Origin: Alphaproteobacteria bacterium
GTDB lineage: Bacteria > Pseudomonadota > Alphaproteobacteria > Sphingomonadales > Sphingomonadaceae
Assembly: GCA_028293055.1 (NCBI GenBank)
Contig: JAQGLD010000192.1
Span: 1 to 13,053, forward strand
Direction: 5' to 3'
DNA length: 13,053 bases
Made by a program: the position numbers and the translations under genes. Under the pieces are notes generated by a model, which did not search any database, had not been told where the DNA came from, and saw only the letters and a program-made list of their open reading frames with translations. Below, piece by piece: positions 11,976-13,053 of this stretch; position 1 is the stretch's first letter; each line of letters starts with the position of its first letter.

Positions 11976-13053
11976 ATGGCCGGAACATCGCAAGCCAAGC
12001 CAGGGCTCCACCCGCTCTATCTTGCCATCGCCGACCGGATGGAAACCGACATAGAGGAGGGCAAGGTCGCCCCGGGCGACCGGCTGCCGACGCAGCGCGC
12101 GCTGGCGGGCCAACTCGGTGTGGATTTGACCACGGTCACCAGGGCCTATGCGGAGGCCGCGGCGCGAGGCCTGATCGTCAGCGAGGGGCGACGCGGCAGC
12201 TTCGTGCGCGGTCGCAGCGGCCTCGTCGATCTCGCCGGGGTGGACGTGGCGAGCGGAATGAACATGCCGCCCGAGCCCGCAGGCGGCCTGCTTCGCGAGC
12301 GGATCCAATCGGGCCTTGCGGCCTTGCTGGCAGAACGCGGCGCGCCCCTCCATTACCAGCCCCCCGGCGGCGCGGAGCCGTTTCGTGTCGCAGCTGCCGG
12401 CCTGTTTTCGCCTAGTCTGCCCGGCACGACCGCAGACCAGGTGGTGATCACCGCCGGCAGCCAGAACGCGTTGCAGGCGATCACATCGCTTCTGCTCTCG
12501 CCCGGCGCCAGGATCGCGACCGGCTGCTTCACCTATCCCGGCTTGCTCTCGGTCGCCCGCCGCGCCGGCGCCGAGATCGTCGGCCTGGAGATGGATCGGG
12601 AGGGGGTGCGTCCCGAGGCGCTGGAGGAGGCGGCTGGCCGCGGCAAGCTCGCCGCTTTCTACGTCGTGCCGGCCAACGACAATCCCACGACCGCGACGAT
12701 GGGGATCGCACGGCGACGCACGATCGGAGCAATCGCACGCCGCCACGGCTTCGCGATCGTGGAGGATGACGCCTACGGACGCCTGCGCGAAATACCCCTG
12801 GCCCCCATTTCAAGCTTCGCGCCGGAACTGGCGTGGTACATTCTCAGCTTGTCCAAGATTGTCTCGCCGGCGCTACGGGTGGCATTCGTCCGCGCACCTA
12901 GTGTGCGGGACTCCTTCAGCCTCGCCCAGGCTTCGCACCAGAGCGCGGTGATGGCGCCGCCGCTCAACACCGCCCTGGTCGCGCGCTGGCTCGTCGACGG
13001 AAGCCTGGCCCGGCTGACCAGTGCGGTCAGGCTCGAATCGTCCGCACGCATCG
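11976..13053 (+). CDS. MocR-type GntR-family regulator with aminotransferase domain (partial, cut at window end)
   Basis: The frame is open from the ATG at 11976 to the window edge, giving 359 complete codons of an expected 430-480. AAGGA lies five bases before the ATG. Residues 11-80 are a GntR winged helix-turn-helix (HPLYLAIADRMETDI, then GDRLPTQRALAGQLGVDLTTVTRAY). A short linker contains MNMPPEP, a motif typical of YdcR-like members. From about 100 a fold-type I aminotransferase domain begins, with GSQNALQAI (161-169), PANDNPTTATM (232-242), VEDDAYGRL (262-270), and SLSKIVSPALR (291-301). K294 is the residue expected to bind pyridoxal phosphate, and R301 follows it. Such proteins sense an amine or amino acid, or pyridoxal phosphate itself, and regulate a divergent gene and often themselves. 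The effector is unknown. The C-terminus lies outside the window. Confidence 0.9.
   Translation, partial: MAGTSQAKPGLHPLYLAIADRMETDIEEGKVAPGDRLPTQRALAGQLGVDLTTVTRAYAEAAARGLIVSEGRRGSFVRGRSGLVDLAGVDVASGMNMPPEPAGGLLRERIQSGLAALLAERGAPLHYQPPGGAEPFRVAAAGLFSPSLPGTTADQVVITAGSQNALQAITSLLLSPGARIATGCFTYPGLLSVARRAGAEIVGLEMDREGVRPEALEEAAGRGKLAAFYVVPANDNPTTATMGIARRRTIGAIARRHGFAIVEDDAYGRLREIPLAPISSFAPELAWYILSLSKIVSPALRVAFVRAPSVRDSFSLAQASHQSAVMAPPLNTALVARWLVDGSLARLTSAVRLESSARI

Noticed and set aside
11649..12746. A 365-codon minus-strand open frame across the MocR gene and spacer
   Set aside because: It overlaps the operator and both promoters and is antisense to an unmistakable GntR/aminotransferase protein. 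Its translation lacks any domain.
1..13053. CRISPR arrays, tRNA or rRNA genes, insertion sequences, phage or defence genes
   Set aside because: No regularly spaced direct repeats, no tRNA-like TTCGA arm with a matching acceptor stem, no transposase and no integrase sequence was seen on either strand.

Overview
The window is GC-rich DNA (codon third positions mostly G/C) and looks like an alphaproteobacterial chromosome, most likely a sphingomonad. That reading rests on four things: a long AI-2E transporter with a C-terminal cytosolic extension, a large classical autotransporter ending in Phe, abundant GTG starts with purine-rich Shine-Dalgarno sites, and an inverted pair of CCCAGC-GAAA-GCTGGG hairpin repeats that I associate with this group. 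The assignment is from pattern recognition, not a search.

Layout from left to right. A possible C-terminal tail of an unidentified + strand gene ends at 62. It faces a BaiN/HI0933-type flavoprotein (92-1291, -). Next come an AI-2E/PerM family membrane protein (1478-3382, +), a small NTF2-fold DUF4440 protein (3484-3867, -), and a stand-alone mreB (4132-5172, +). A 422-bp gene-free spacer with repeats follows. Then come a 1072-residue autotransporter (5595-8813, -), the purine-salvage pair guaD and adenine deaminase (9098-11433, +, ATGA overlap), a DUF983 zinc-ribbon membrane protein (11476-11880, -), and a MocR-type regulator (from 11976, +) cut by the window end. Strands alternate almost gene by gene, so nearly all genes are single transcription units; guaD-adenine deaminase is the only clear operon.

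How the genes work together. The only evident shared pathway is purine base deamination: guanine to xanthine and adenine to hypoxanthine, made from one translationally coupled message. The second functional unit is the DUF983/MocR divergon. Its 95-bp AT-rich spacer holds overlapping divergent promoters, with three copies of a CATACA-type half-site placed across them. This is the clearest regulatory structure in the window.

No rRNA, tRNA, CRISPR array, insertion sequence or phage gene was seen, and there is no defence or biosynthetic cluster. The points most worth checking are the MocR operator, the orphan and divergent MreB without mreC/mreD, the calcium-loop motifs in the autotransporter passenger, and the Rossmann-like tail of the AI-2E protein. 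Two start codons (the DUF4440 and DUF983 genes) are best placed at internal GTG codons with strong ribosome binding sites rather than at the longest open frame.
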